Source: DATJLY01 sp035604615 (GTDB lineage: Bacteria > Pseudomonadota > Alphaproteobacteria > ATCC43930 > CGMCC-115725). From it: a DNA stretch of 64,000 nt. Of the stretch, positions 1-9,227 are shown piece after piece; positions within the stretch are counted from its first letter, which is position 1, and the number at the start of each line of letters is the position of its first letter. The notes below the pieces were generated by a model, which did no database searches, was not told the DNA's origin, and saw only the letters and a list, made by a program, of their open reading frames with translations. The translations under genes were made by a program, and so were the position numbers. The DNA is taken from NCBI GenBank assembly GCA_035604615.1, contig DATNID010000049.1, positions 50,350 through 114,349 of the forward strand, in the 5' to 3' direction.

Positions 1-136
1 TGGGAAACGGAATGCAATGCTGGATAGGCACAGCACGAACGGCGCAGGAGACTGCGCTGCCGATATTAGTCGTGCGCCCCCGTCTGGCGCGGATGCGGCG
101 TTTCCGCTATCCCTGCGCGGGCGAAAAGGAGGCGGC

Positions 137-991
137 ATGGCGCGGTTCGAGGGCACGGCGACCTATATCGCGACCGAGGATTTGCGGGTCGCGGTCAATG
201 CCGCGATCGCGCTGGAGCGGCCGCTCCTGGTCAAGGGCGAGCCCGGCACCGGCAAGACCATTCTCGCGCACGAGATCGCCAAGGCGCTCGCCGCGCCGCT
301 CATCACCTGGCACATCAAGTCCACCACCAAGGCGCAGCAGGGGCTCTACGAATACGACGCGGTGGCGCGCCTCCGGGACGGCCAGCTCGGCGAAGCGCGA
401 GTCCATGACATCGGCAACTACATCGCGCGCGGCAAATTGTGGGAAGCATTCACCGCCGATCAGCGGCCGGTGCTGCTGATCGACGAGATCGACAAGGCCG
501 ACATCGAGTTCCCCAACGATCTGCTGCTCGAGCTCGACCGCATGGAGTTCTTTGTCTACGAGACACGCGAGACGGTGGTGGCGCGCCAGCGCCCGGTCGT
601 TCTGATCACCTCCAACAACGAGAAGGAGCTGCCCGACGCATTCCTGCGGCGCTGCTTCTTCCACTACATCCGCTTCCCCGACCGCGAGACCATGACGCGC
701 ATCGTCGCAGTGCATCATCCGGGCCTGAAGCAGGCGCTGCTCAAGGAGGCGCTCGAGGTCTTCTACGAGGTGCGCGACGTGCCCGGGCTCAAGAAGCGGC
801 CCTCGACCTCGGAGCTGATCGATTGGATCAAGCTGCTGCTGGTCGAGGACATTTCGCCTGAGGTGCTGCGCACGCGCGATCCGGCGAAGCTCATTCCGCC
901 GCTCCACGGCGCGCTCTTGAAGAACGAGCAGGACGTGCAGCTCTTCGAGCGCCTGGCCTTCCTCCACCGCCGCGAGCGCGGCGGCGGCTGA
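137..991 (+). CDS. MoxR-family AAA+ ATPase (CoxD-like)
   Basis: A 284-residue AAA+ ATPase of the MoxR type. The Walker A motif GEPGTGKT lies at residues 34-41, Walker B (VLLIDEIDK) at about 112-120, and a sensor-1 stretch with SNNEKELPDAFLRRC follows. The ATG at 137 is chosen because a strong AAAAGGAGG lies just upstream; a longer frame opens at 17 but its extra residues look non-coding. The stop codon shares one base with the ATG of the next gene, a VWA protein, the classic MoxR-VWA pairing. Members of this pair (CoxD/CoxE) act as ATP-driven chaperones that insert cofactors into molybdenum hydroxylases, and such a hydroxylase lies 2 kb downstream. That functional link is inference. Confidence 0.93.
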   Translation: MARFEGTATYIATEDLRVAVNAAIALERPLLVKGEPGTGKTILAHEIAKALAAPLITWHIKSTTKAQQGLYEYDAVARLRDGQLGEARVHDIGNYIARGKLWEAFTADQRPVLLIDEIDKADIEFPNDLLLELDRMEFFVYETRETVVARQRPVVLITSNNEKELPDAFLRRCFFHYIRFPDRETMTRIVAVHHPGLKQALLKEALEVFYEVRDVPGLKKRPSTSELIDWIKLLLVEDISPEVLRTRDPAKLIPPLHGALLKNEQDVQLFERLAFLHRRERGGG

Positions 992-2163
992 TGTTCGCGG
1001 GATTCTTTCTCGAGCTGAAGCGGGCGCGCGTTCCCGTCTCGCTCAAGGAGTACCTGGCGCTCATGGAGGCGATGGAGAAGAGCGTCGCCGGCTTCAGCGT
1101 CGACGACTTCTACTATCTGGCCCGCACCTGCCTGGTGAAGGACGAGCGCAACATCGACAAGTTCGGCCGCGTGTTCGGCCAGGTCTTCAAGGGGATCGAG
1201 GGCGCGGCGGAAGGCTCGCCGGTGCCGGAGGACTGGCTCACGGCGCTGGCCGAGAAGCTCCTCAGCGAGGAAGAGAAGCAGCAGATCGAGGCGATGGGCG
1301 GGCTCGACAAGCTCCTGGACGCGCTGCGCCAGCGTTTGGCCGAGCAGAAAGGGCGGCACGAAGGCGGCTCCAAATGGATCGGCACCGCCGGCACCTCGCC
1401 CTTCGGCGCCAAGGGCTACAACCCCGAGGGCGTGCGCATCGGCCAGGACGAGGGCCGCCAGGGCCGCGCCGTCAAGGTGTGGGACAAGCGCGAGTTCAAG
1501 AATCTCGACGGCGAGGTGCAGCTCGGCACCCGCAACATCAAGCTGGCGCTGCGGCGCCTGCGCCAGTTCGCGCGCGAGGGCGCGGCCGAGATTCTCGATC
1601 TTCCCGACACCATCCGCTCGACCGCGAAGAACGCGGGCTGGCTCGATCTCCGCCTCGTGCCGGAGCGGCACAACGCGGTGAAGGTGCTGCTGCTCCTCGA
1701 CATCGGCGGCTCGATGGACGGGCACGTGCGCGCCTGCGAGGAGTTGTTCTCGGCGGCGCGCGCCGAGTTCAAGCATCTCGCGCATTACTATTTCCACAAT
1801 TGCCCCTACGAGCATTTGTGGCAGGACGCGCGGCGGCGCCAGGCCGAGCGCACGCCCTTGGTCGAACTTCTGCGCACCTACGACCAGGCCTACAAGCTCA
1901 TTCTCGTGGGCGACGCGACCATGGCGCCCTATGAGATCAGCGATCCCGGCGGCGCCATCGAGCACTGGAACGCGGAGCCGGGCGAGACCTGGCTGCGCCG
2001 GCTGCTGGTCACATATCCCAAGGCGGTGTGGCTCAACCCGGTGCCCGAGCGCTATTGGCAGGGCACGCAATCGATCGACATGATCGCCAAGCTGATGGAG
2101 GGGCGCATGTTCCCCCTGACGCTCGACGGCATCGACCGCGCCATGAGGCGGCTGCAGCGCTAG
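991..2163 (+). CDS. VWA domain protein, CoxE-like
   Basis: A 390-residue cytosolic protein with a C-terminal von Willebrand factor A domain. The MIDAS metal site is visible as DIGGSMD around residue 236. The N-terminal half is helical and charged, as in CoxE-type proteins that partner MoxR ATPases. The start ATG overlaps the stop of the MoxR gene (TGATG), so the two are almost certainly translationally coupled. No signal peptide or membrane segment is seen. The family is associated with maturation of metalloenzyme complexes. Its target is not shown by the sequence; the molybdenum hydroxylase gene at 4322 is the nearest candidate. Confidence 0.92.
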   Translation: MFAGFFLELKRARVPVSLKEYLALMEAMEKSVAGFSVDDFYYLARTCLVKDERNIDKFGRVFGQVFKGIEGAAEGSPVPEDWLTALAEKLLSEEEKQQIEAMGGLDKLLDALRQRLAEQKGRHEGGSKWIGTAGTSPFGAKGYNPEGVRIGQDEGRQGRAVKVWDKREFKNLDGEVQLGTRNIKLALRRLRQFAREGAAEILDLPDTIRSTAKNAGWLDLRLVPERHNAVKVLLLLDIGGSMDGHVRACEELFSAARAEFKHLAHYYFHNCPYEHLWQDARRRQAERTPLVELLRTYDQAYKLILVGDATMAPYEISDPGGAIEHWNAEPGETWLRRLLVTYPKAVWLNPVPERYWQGTQSIDMIAKLMEGRMFPLTLDGIDRAMRRLQR

Positions 2164-2244
2164 GGTCCGCTTGAATCGGCGCCGCCGCGGAGTCACGATC
2201 CGCGCGTCGTACGAAGGAGTAAACTCTTACGAGGGAGAAGACTC

Positions 2245-2727
2245 ATGCAAAAGTACATAGTCTTTGCCGTCGTCCTGTCGATCGCCGCCGCGCCGGCGAT
2301 CGCGCAGCAAAAATCCTCTGCGAATGACCGCGCCATGGAACACGCGGCCGCCATCGAGAAAATGATCGTCGACAACTTCAACAAAAAGAACGCCGCCGGA
2401 ATCGCCGCGCTCTATGCGAGCAACGCTCTCTTTGTCGGGCCCGACGGCAAGACCTATACCGGCCGCGCGGCGGTCGAGGCGGACGAGGCCGATACCATCA
2501 AGGCGTGGGGCGACTTCAAGTTCGTCGGCGAGGTGAAGGAGGCGCACGCGGTCGGCAACGGCATTTGGGCGCTGATGAGCTCGGCCGTGGACGGCAACGG
2601 TCCGAACGGTCCGGTGAAGGTTCGCTCGCACGTCGTCAACGTGATCGTGCCGGAGGGCAAGGGCTGGAAGATCGTGCTCACCAGCATCGGCGCCAACGTC
2701 CCGCCGCCGGCCGCGCCGGCGAAGTAG
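2245..2727 (+). CDS. secreted NTF2/SnoaL-like (DUF4440-type) protein
   Basis: A 160-residue protein with a clear Sec signal peptide (MQKYIVFAVVLSIAAAPAIA, cleavage before QQK). The mature part has the NTF2-like pattern: an N-terminal helix ending in FNKKNAAGIAALYASNALFV, then DGKTYTGRAAVE and a sheet-rich end with HVVNVIVPEGKGWKI. Proteins of this fold in the periplasm are usually binding proteins or small enzymes of unknown substrate. GGGAG upstream supports the ATG. It follows the VWA gene by 81 bp on the same strand but may have its own promoter. No specific function can be assigned. Confidence 0.85.
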   Translation: MQKYIVFAVVLSIAAAPAIAQQKSSANDRAMEHAAAIEKMIVDNFNKKNAAGIAALYASNALFVGPDGKTYTGRAAVEADEADTIKAWGDFKFVGEVKEAHAVGNGIWALMSSAVDGNGPNGPVKVRSHVVNVIVPEGKGWKIVLTSIGANVPPPAAPAK

Positions 2728-2812
2728 CGCGCCTCTCGGCGGCGGGGCTGGATGCGGCGCGAGTCCCGCCGCAGCAGCGCGCAGGCGGCGAGACGGTGGC
2801 GTGGCCGCGCGG

Positions 2813-3346
2813 TCAGATGAGCAGCAGGAAGCCGTTGGCGGCGAAGAGGGTCGCGGCGAGCGCCAGGAGGCCCGACAGCATGATGAGCGCGCGCGAGGCG
2901 GCGACGATGCTGACCGAGCCGAGCACGATGGCGATCTGAAAGAAGGCGCGGGAATAATCGAAATTCGCATCCCGCCGCTGCGCGGTGGCGCGCTCGCCGT
3001 CATGCTTGTGCGCCTCCTCGAGCAGCGTCGCCTTTTCCTTGGCCTCGCGCTCGGCGCGGGCGCGATAGGATTGCGGGTCCTTGCCTTGCGTCTCGAGCAG
3101 ATCCGCCATCGCGACATAGATGTCCTGGCGGATGTTGCGCGCCTGGTAGAAGGCGAAGGCGTTGGACGCGAGGATGTTGGAATTGATCGTGTCCTTCATC
3201 GCGTTCTCGCCGCCGAGGCTCGCGATCGCCAGCAGCATCGCCATGAAGCCGACCGCGAGCGCGACGCGCTTGCGGAAGCTTTCGGCGGCCTCGCGCGCGG
3301 TTTCGGACACGCTCTCGGCGATCTCGTTCGCTTCGTCTGCGTCCAT
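2813..3346 (-). CDS. DUF4337 family membrane protein
   Basis: About 177 residues. There is one membrane segment near the N-terminus (VALAVGFMAMLLAIASL), a central helical part with NSNILASNAFAFYQARNIRQ, which is typical of DUF4337, a charged KEKATLLEEAHKHD stretch, and two membrane segments at the C-terminus. The ATG at 3346 follows GGGGGAG closely; a GTG at 3361 in frame is an alternative start adding five residues. It converges with the preceding secreted protein gene. DUF4337 proteins have no known function. Confidence 0.85.
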   Translation of the reverse strand: MDADEANEIAESVSETAREAAESFRKRVALAVGFMAMLLAIASLGGENAMKDTINSNILASNAFAFYQARNIRQDIYVAMADLLETQGKDPQSYRARAEREAKEKATLLEEAHKHDGERATAQRRDANFDYSRAFFQIAIVLGSVSIVAASRALIMLSGLLALAATLFAANGFLLLI

Positions 3347-3386
3347 GGCTCCCCCGGCCACATCTATGAGCGGCGATGTGGCAGGT

Positions 3387-4130
3387 TCACTTCGGCTTCT
3401 GGAACTTGATGACGAAGATATCGATCGGGATCTTCGAATTGAAGATGATGAAGTCGTGCGTGTCGTTCGGGTTGCGCAGGAAATCGCCCTCGTCCACGAG
3501 CTTGAATCCGGCCGCCTCGATTTCGCTCTTCTCGATGTTCTCGTCGAGTCGATGGAAGGTCTTGCCGGTGGTGACCGGTGCTCCTGGCAGCGCCGCGTAA
3601 TCGGCGACGACGAGATAGCCGCCCGGCTTCAACGCATTGAACATCGCCGCGTCCATCTTGGCGCGATCGACCGGCAGGTAGGTCGTGTCGTGATAGCCGA
3701 AGAAGAACGTGACGAGGTCGAGATTGCCGGCGTCCGGCGGCAGCGGATCGTCGAATTTGCGCCGGTCGTCCATGACGTTCTTCATCGCCGGGCGCTTCAT
3801 GCGCTCGTCGAACGCCGCCAAGACGCGCGCCAAGTTGTCGGGCGGGTTCTGTCCGTAGACGACCCCGCCGGGCGCCACGGCGCGCGCCATCAATTCGGTG
3901 CTGTAGCCGGCATCGGCCGCCATATCGAGAACCTTCATGCCCGGCCGTACTCCGGTGAAGGCGAGCAGCTTCGCCGCCTGGCGCCGGTCGTCGTTCTTCC
4001 GGTCGGCATCGGTCCGGTCGGGTGCCGCGAGCAGCGCGGCATAGTCGGGCGGGGGCGCGGGCGCGGTGCAGGCATTGAGCAGGACCGCGAACGCGAAGGC
4101 GCCAAGGCCGGTACCAGCGAGTCTTCTCAT
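3387..4130 (-). CDS. lipoprotein class I SAM-dependent methyltransferase-like protein
   Basis: A 247-residue protein beginning with a lipoprotein signal peptide (lipobox LLNAC, Cys21). A methyltransferase-like Rossmann domain follows, with motif I in degenerate form (VLDMAADAGYSTELMA), then DLVTFFFGYHD and LKPGGYLVVADY (motif III-like). An extracytoplasmic SAM-dependent enzyme is odd, because SAM is not normally available outside the cytoplasm. This secreted subgroup is nonetheless widespread in proteobacteria and its activity is unclear. The motif I glycines are partly replaced, so binding of SAM is uncertain. The gene is divergent from the molybdenum hydroxylase gene at 4322. Confidence 0.85.
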   Translation of the reverse strand: MRRLAGTGLGAFAFAVLLNACTAPAPPPDYAALLAAPDRTDADRKNDDRRQAAKLLAFTGVRPGMKVLDMAADAGYSTELMARAVAPGGVVYGQNPPDNLARVLAAFDERMKRPAMKNVMDDRRKFDDPLPPDAGNLDLVTFFFGYHDTTYLPVDRAKMDAAMFNALKPGGYLVVADYAALPGAPVTTGKTFHRLDENIEKSEIEAAGFKLVDEGDFLRNPNDTHDFIIFNSKIPIDIFVIKFQKPK

Positions 4131-4223
4131 GGTGCTTCCTTTTCAAGCGACAGTCCCGCGTATAGCAGCCCAGTCGGTCAACGGAAAGCCGGTTGCCCGC
4201 CCGCGTTTCGACCCTCAAGCGCC

Positions 4224-4247
4224 CCTCCCCCGAAGGTGCGGGGGAGG
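4224..4247. repeat. short GC-rich hairpin
   Basis: Perfect inverted repeat CCTCCCCCG / CGGGGGAGG with a 6-nt loop, between two divergent genes. Position between divergent starts argues against a terminator for either. It resembles a dispersed intergenic palindrome. Confidence 0.6.
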
Positions 4248-4321
4248 CCTGTTGCCTTGGCCGTTGTCCGCCTCTTGCCCCGTCCGTTATGGTAACGGCC
4301 AAGAATGAAGGGGCAGGCATC

Positions 4322-6673
4322 ATGGACACTCTCAACGACGCGATCGATCCGGCGCTGGTGAAATTCGGCGTCGGCCAAAGCGTGACGCGCAAGGAAGATC
4401 CGACCTTGCTGCGCGGCGAGGGCCGCTACACCGACGACGTCAACCTCCCCGGTCAGGCCTATGCAGTGATGGTGCGCTCGCCCGTCGCGCATGGCACCAT
4501 TCGCCGCCTTGCGCTTGAGGCGGCGCGCAAGCTGCCGGGCGTGCTCGGCGTGTGGGGACCTGCCGATCTCGAGGCCGCCGGATTCCAGATGCTGAAGAGC
4601 CCGTTCGCGGCGCAAAACCGCGACGGCACGCCGTGGAAGCACGCGATGCGGCCGGCGCTCGCCAAGATCAAGGTGCGCCATATCGGCGAGCCGGTCGCCT
4701 TCGTCGTCGCCGAGACGGTGGCTCAGGCCAAAGACGCGGCAGAGGCGGTCGAATGCGACATCGACGCGCTGCCGGCCGTGACCTCGCCGTCCGCCGCCGC
4801 GGCCGCGGGCGCGCCACAGCTTCACGACGAGGCGCCGGGCAATATCCTGCTCGATTTCCACTATGGCGACAGCGCCAAGGTGGCCGAGGCGTTCGCCGCT
4901 GCCGCGCACGTCACCAAGCTCAAGCCGGTCAACAGCCGCATCATCGTCAACGCGATCGAGCCGCGCGCGGCGGTCGGCAGCTTCGATGCCAAGTCGGGCC
5001 GCTTCACGTTGACGCTCGGCTGCCAAGGCGTGTTCGGCCTGCGCGGCAATCTGGCGCCGGTGCTGGGCGTGACGACCGACAAGCTGCGCGTGCTCTCCTA
5101 CAATGTCGGCGGCTCGTTCGGCATGAAGTCGCAGGTGTTCCCGGAATATCCCTGCGTGCTGTTCGCCGCGCGCCTTCTTGGCCGGCCGGTGAAGTGGACC
5201 GACGAGCGCTCCGGCAGCTTCGTCTCCGACAATCACGGCCGCGATCACGAGATGTCGGGCGAACTCGCGCTCGACAAGGACGGACGCATCCTGGCGCTGC
5301 GGCTCACCGGCTTCGGCAATGCCGGGGCCTATCCGGTGGCGCCGCTCCCTTATTCGGTCAACGCGGTCAAGAACGTGGCGAGCGTCTATCGCACGCCGCT
5401 GATCGAGGTCAATTCCAAGGGCGTCTACACCAACACCCAGCCGGTCGGGCCCTATCGCGGCGCCGGGCGGCCCGAGGGCAACTATTACATGGAGCGGCTG
5501 ATGGACACGGCCGCCGACGAGATGGGGATCGACCGCATCGAGCTGCGCCGGCGCAACTATATCGCGGCGGCCGCGATGCCGTACAAGGCGGCCTCGGGCT
5601 CGTCCTACGACAGCGGCGATTTCGCCACCGTGCTCGACAAGGCGCTCGACACCGGCGACTGGCAAGGCTTCGCCCAGCGCAAGCGCCAGAGCGAGCAGCG
5701 CGGCAAGCTGCGCGGCCTCGGCGTCGCCAGCTATCTCGAAGTGACGGCGCCGCAGGGCAAGGAAATGGGCGGCATCCGCTTCGAGCCCGACGGCGGCGTC
5801 ACCATGATCAGCGGCACGCTGGACTACGGCCAGGGCCACGCCTCGCCCTTCGCGCAGATCGTGGTCAACCGGCTCGGCATCCCGTTCGAGAAGCTGCGGC
5901 TCTTGCAGGGCGACAGCGACCAGCTTCTGTTCGGCGGCGGCACCGGCGGCTCGCGCTCGGCGATGGCGGGCGGCACGGCGCTGCTCACCGCCTGCGACAA
6001 GGTGATCGAGCAGGGCAAGCAGATCGCCGCCCATCTGCTCGAGGCCGCAGTCGCCGACATCGAGTTCTCCGAGGGGCGTTTCCGCATCGCCGGCACCGAC
6101 CGCTCGGTCGGCATCCTCGAGGTCGCGGAGCGGGTGCGGACCGGCGCCAAGCTGCCGGCCGAGCTGCCGCAGACGCTCGACGCCTCGCTGGTGATGGAGA
6201 CGCCGCCCTCGGCCTATCCCAACGGCTGCCACCTGGCCGAGGTCGAGGTGGATCCCGACACCGGCACGATCGCGGTGGTGAAGTACGCGATGGTCAACGA
6301 TTTCGGCAATCTCTTGAACCCGCTCCTGGCGGAGGGCCAGGCCCATGGCGGGGTGGTGCAGGGCATCGGCCAGGCGCTGATGGAGCGCACGGTGTTCGAC
6401 CGCGAGGGGCAGCTCGTCACCGGCTCCTACATGGACTACGCCATGCCGCGCGCCGACAACGCGCCGATGTTCGAGTTCGCGAGCCATCCGGTGCCGGCGA
6501 CCACCAATCCGCTGGGGGTCAAGGGCTGTGGCGAGGCGGGCTGCGCCGGCGCGCTGCCGGCGGTGATGAATGCGGTGATGGACGCGCTCAAGCCCTATGG
6601 CATCCGCCACATCGACATGCCGGCGACGCCGGAGAAGGTGTGGCAGGCGATCCGGGGAGCCCGCGCGTCATGA
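4322..6673 (+). CDS. xanthine dehydrogenase-family molybdopterin-binding large subunit
   Basis: A 783-residue molybdenum hydroxylase large subunit (CoxL/XdhB family). Landmarks are the N-terminal FGVGQSVTRKEDPTLLRG, then GGSFGMKSQ, PYRGAGRPEGNYYMERL, GQGHASPFAQ, HGGVVQGIGQALMER and KGCGEAGCAGALPAVMNA with the conserved active-site Glu. The sequence around residue 380 is PYRGAGR, the form II type, and lacks the AYRCSFR cysteine of true CO dehydrogenase. It should therefore hydroxylate an organic substrate, not oxidise CO. The ATG at 4322 matches family length. The usual FAD (CoxM) and 2Fe-2S (CoxS) subunit genes are not adjacent, which is unusual. The stop overlaps the next gene by 4 nt. Confidence 0.93.
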   Translation: MDTLNDAIDPALVKFGVGQSVTRKEDPTLLRGEGRYTDDVNLPGQAYAVMVRSPVAHGTIRRLALEAARKLPGVLGVWGPADLEAAGFQMLKSPFAAQNRDGTPWKHAMRPALAKIKVRHIGEPVAFVVAETVAQAKDAAEAVECDIDALPAVTSPSAAAAAGAPQLHDEAPGNILLDFHYGDSAKVAEAFAAAAHVTKLKPVNSRIIVNAIEPRAAVGSFDAKSGRFTLTLGCQGVFGLRGNLAPVLGVTTDKLRVLSYNVGGSFGMKSQVFPEYPCVLFAARLLGRPVKWTDERSGSFVSDNHGRDHEMSGELALDKDGRILALRLTGFGNAGAYPVAPLPYSVNAVKNVASVYRTPLIEVNSKGVYTNTQPVGPYRGAGRPEGNYYMERLMDTAADEMGIDRIELRRRNYIAAAAMPYKAASGSSYDSGDFATVLDKALDTGDWQGFAQRKRQSEQRGKLRGLGVASYLEVTAPQGKEMGGIRFEPDGGVTMISGTLDYGQGHASPFAQIVVNRLGIPFEKLRLLQGDSDQLLFGGGTGGSRSAMAGGTALLTACDKVIEQGKQIAAHLLEAAVADIEFSEGRFRIAGTDRSVGILEVAERVRTGAKLPAELPQTLDASLVMETPPSAYPNGCHLAEVEVDPDTGTIAVVKYAMVNDFGNLLNPLLAEGQAHGGVVQGIGQALMERTVFDREGQLVTGSYMDYAMPRADNAPMFEFASHPVPATTNPLGVKGCGEAGCAGALPAVMNAVMDALKPYGIRHIDMPATPEKVWQAIRGARAS

Positions 6674-6969
6674 TCGTCGAGATCGCGCAGATCGACGTGA
6701 AGCCCGGCCTCGAGGCCGAGTTCGAGTCCGGCGTCGCCAAGGCCGTGCCGCTGTTCGCCCGCGCCAAGGGCTGCACCGGCGTCGAGCTCAAGCGCTCGAT
6801 CGAGAAGCCGCGCCGCTACCGCCTGTTCGTCCAGTGGGAGACGGTCGAGAACCACACCGTCGATTTCCGCGGCTCGGCCGATTTCTGCGAATGGCGCAAG
6901 CTGGTCGGCCATTGCTTCGAGACGGCGCCCGAGGTCGAGCACGTCGCGCAGGCGGTGAAGGGGTTCTGA
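6670..6969 (+). CDS. antibiotic biosynthesis monooxygenase (ABM) domain protein
   Basis: A 99-residue single-domain ABM/dimeric alpha-beta barrel protein (MIVEIAQIDVKPGLEAEFE, then LFARAKGCTGVELKRSIEKP and YRLFVQWETVENHT). Proteins of this size act as cofactor-less monooxygenases or as small isomerase-type accessory proteins. It starts inside the stop of the molybdenum hydroxylase gene (ATGA), so the two are translationally coupled and probably act on the same substrate chain. The substrate is unknown. Confidence 0.88.
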   Translation: MIVEIAQIDVKPGLEAEFESGVAKAVPLFARAKGCTGVELKRSIEKPRRYRLFVQWETVENHTVDFRGSADFCEWRKLVGHCFETAPEVEHVAQAVKGF

Positions 6970-7015
6970 GCCTCCAAGCCCCGCAATGACGCGGCGCCGC
7001 GAGCGGAACTGACGC

Positions 7016-9214
7016 ATGGCGCAAGCGAAGGAGCTGGCAGTATCCGCGCGCGGCTTCGCGCTGGTCGGGCGCGAGCTGGCGTCGGGTGTCGCCCTCATCT
7101 CGACGGCGGTGCCGTCCTGCCTCGCGGCCGGCGTCCTCACCTTCGCGCCCTTGGGTCCCGACTATGCCGCGGCTGGGGTCGCAGCGGGCTTATGCTGCGC
7201 CATCTTCGCGGCGCCGGCGGCGGCGCTCGCATCAGGCACGCCGTGGCTGGTGCCGAGCCCGCGCTCCAGCACGGCGGTGATCCAGGCGAGCCTCCTGGCG
7301 ACGATGTGGCGCGATCCGTCGCTGCACGATCCGCGCCTCGCCATCGCCGCCCTGGGCTTGTGCGTCTTCGCCGCCGGGCTGATGCAGATCCTGTTCGGAC
7401 TCGGCGGCATCGCGCGCATCGTCAAGTTCACGCCGCACCCGGTATTGGCCGGGTTCCTGAACGGCGTGGCGCTTCTGCTCGTGCTGCCGCAGATCGCGCG
7501 CTACGTGAGTTTCGGCGACTCGTTCGGCATCGTCCATCCGGCCATGTTCGTGTTCGCGCTGGGCCTTGCCGGCATCACCATCTGGGGCCGCAGGATCGCC
7601 TACAAGGTGCCCGGCGCGCTGCTCGGCCTCGGCACCGGCGTCGCGGTCTATTACGGGGTGAAGGCGATCTATCCCGGCGCCGATCTGGGCGCGACCATCG
7701 GCACGCCGGGGATGAATTTCCTGCCGCCCATTCCGTTCCTCGGCGTGCCGGTGGCGGAATTCGCCCTGCGGCTGCTGCCGCTCGCGCCGGTCATTTTCCT
7801 GACCGCGCTCAGCATCGCCATCATCGCGACCTTCGACACGCTCCTTACCTTGCGCGCGACGCAGAAACAGGCCGGGCGCCCGGTCCACCCGGTGCGCGAC
7901 CTGGTGGCGCAGGGGATCGGCAATTGTGTCGCCGGCTGCACCGGCGCCTTGGGGACGCAGCTCTCGCCCAACGTCGTTCTCAACGCCTACAAGACCGGCG
8001 GGCGCACGATGCTGACGCCCCTGGTCGGCGGCGCCGTGCTGCTGTTCGCTACGGTGGCGCTGTCGCCGGCGCTGGCGGCGATTCCGGTGGTGGTGCTGTC
8101 GGCGACCGTGCTCGCCAACGGCATCTCGTCGTTCGACCGCTGGAGCCTCAAGCTCCTGTTCGGCACGCTCATCAACCGCGGCCGGGTGGCGCAGCACCAC
8201 GCCTGGCACGATCTCCTGGTGGTGCTCGTGGTCATGGGCATCACCGCGAGCGGCGCCATCATCGCCGGGGTGCTGGCGGGCGCGGCGCTCGCCTGCATCA
8301 TCTTCATCGCCAATATGAGCCGGCCGATCGTGCGCCGCGCCTATCGCGGCGACGAAACCGCCTCGAAGCGCATGCGGCCGGCGGACGACAGCGCCCTCCT
8401 CCACGCCAGCGGCCGGCGGCGCGCGGTGCTCGAGCTGCAGGGCGTGCTGTTCTTCGGCAATGCCGACGACCTCGCCGACCGCATCGTGGCGCTGTTCGAC
8501 GAGGCCGACATGGTGACGCTCGATCTGCGCGGCATCGGCGACATCGACATCTCCGGCGCCCAGGTGCTGCACGAGATCGTGGCGACGGCGCGACGGCGCG
8601 GCAAGCGGCTGGTGTTCTGCGCCGTGCCGGCCGACGTATCGCGCACCATCGCCGAGCTGGCCGCGGGCGGGCGCGAATCCGGCCCCCTCGTCATGCCCGA
8701 CATCGACACGGCGATCGAGTGGATGGAAGAGGAGGCATTGAGACGCCAATCCGACGGGCGCCCTGCGATCGGGCAGCTCGCGCTCGAACAGCTCGATTTC
8801 ACCGAGGGCCTCGATGCCGACGAGATCGCGCTCCTGCGGGCGCGCCTCACGCCGCGCCGGTTTGCGCCCGGCCAGACGATCTGCGTCGAGGGCGCGGCGG
8901 CCGACCGGCTGTGGCTCCTGACCAAGGGCTCGGTCAGCGTGCGCATGGCATTATCGGAACGCGAGAGCGTGCGCGTCGCCAGCCTCGCCATGGGCACCGC
9001 GGTCGGCGAGATGGCGCTGCTGAGCAGCGCGCAGCGCTCGGCCTCCGTCGTGGCTGACGACGAGGTGCAGTGCTGGGAGCTCGAGGACGGCGCCTTCCGC
9101 GCGCTGCTCGACGAGCATCCGCGCATCGCCGGCAAGATCCTCGCCAATCTCGCGCGCGAGATGGCGCGCCGCGTGCGCATCACCTCGGACTATCTGCGCC
9201 GCGCGCTCGAATAG
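7016..9214 (+). CDS. SulP-family anion transporter with STAS and cyclic-nucleotide-binding domains
   Basis: A 732-residue three-part protein. Residues about 20-430 form the SulP membrane domain with 10 or more hydrophobic segments (e.g. HPVLAGFLNGVALLLVLPQ and LGTQLSPNVVLNAYKTGG). A STAS domain follows around 460-560 (ELQGVLFFGNADDL and DLRGIGDIDISGAQVLHEI). A Crp-like cNMP-binding domain at about 600-715 ends the protein (FAPGQTICVEGAAADRLWLLTKGSVSV and TAVGEMALLSSAQRSASV). SulP proteins move sulfate, bicarbonate or dicarboxylates; the added cNMP domain suggests gating by a cyclic nucleotide. A class III cyclase gene lies at 17268. A STAS-only gene lies convergently downstream. Confidence 0.93.
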   Translation: MAQAKELAVSARGFALVGRELASGVALISTAVPSCLAAGVLTFAPLGPDYAAAGVAAGLCCAIFAAPAAALASGTPWLVPSPRSSTAVIQASLLATMWRDPSLHDPRLAIAALGLCVFAAGLMQILFGLGGIARIVKFTPHPVLAGFLNGVALLLVLPQIARYVSFGDSFGIVHPAMFVFALGLAGITIWGRRIAYKVPGALLGLGTGVAVYYGVKAIYPGADLGATIGTPGMNFLPPIPFLGVPVAEFALRLLPLAPVIFLTALSIAIIATFDTLLTLRATQKQAGRPVHPVRDLVAQGIGNCVAGCTGALGTQLSPNVVLNAYKTGGRTMLTPLVGGAVLLFATVALSPALAAIPVVVLSATVLANGISSFDRWSLKLLFGTLINRGRVAQHHAWHDLLVVLVVMGITASGAIIAGVLAGAALACIIFIANMSRPIVRRAYRGDETASKRMRPADDSALLHASGRRRAVLELQGVLFFGNADDLADRIVALFDEADMVTLDLRGIGDIDISGAQVLHEIVATARRRGKRLVFCAVPADVSRTIAELAAGGRESGPLVMPDIDTAIEWMEEEALRRQSDGRPAIGQLALEQLDFTEGLDADEIALLRARLTPRRFAPGQTICVEGAAADRLWLLTKGSVSVRMALSERESVRVASLAMGTAVGEMALLSSAQRSASVVADDEVQCWELEDGAFRALLDEHPRIAGKILANLAREMARRVRITSDYLRRALE

Positions 9215-9227
9215 GCAGGAGACCCGC

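Noticed and set aside
17..136. Longer start for the MoxR gene at 17
   Set aside because: The extra N-terminal residues are not MoxR-like and the ATG at 137 has a near-perfect Shine-Dalgarno sequence.
4178..6610. Long antisense frame (810 codons) opposite the molybdenum hydroxylase gene
   Set aside because: Composition is typical of a high-GC shadow frame (Arg/His/Ala-rich, no motifs), with the real gene on the other strand carrying all family motifs.
4322..6673. True aerobic CO dehydrogenase large subunit
   Set aside because: The active-site loop is PYRGAGR, without the Cys of AYRCSFR, and CoxM/CoxS genes are absent.
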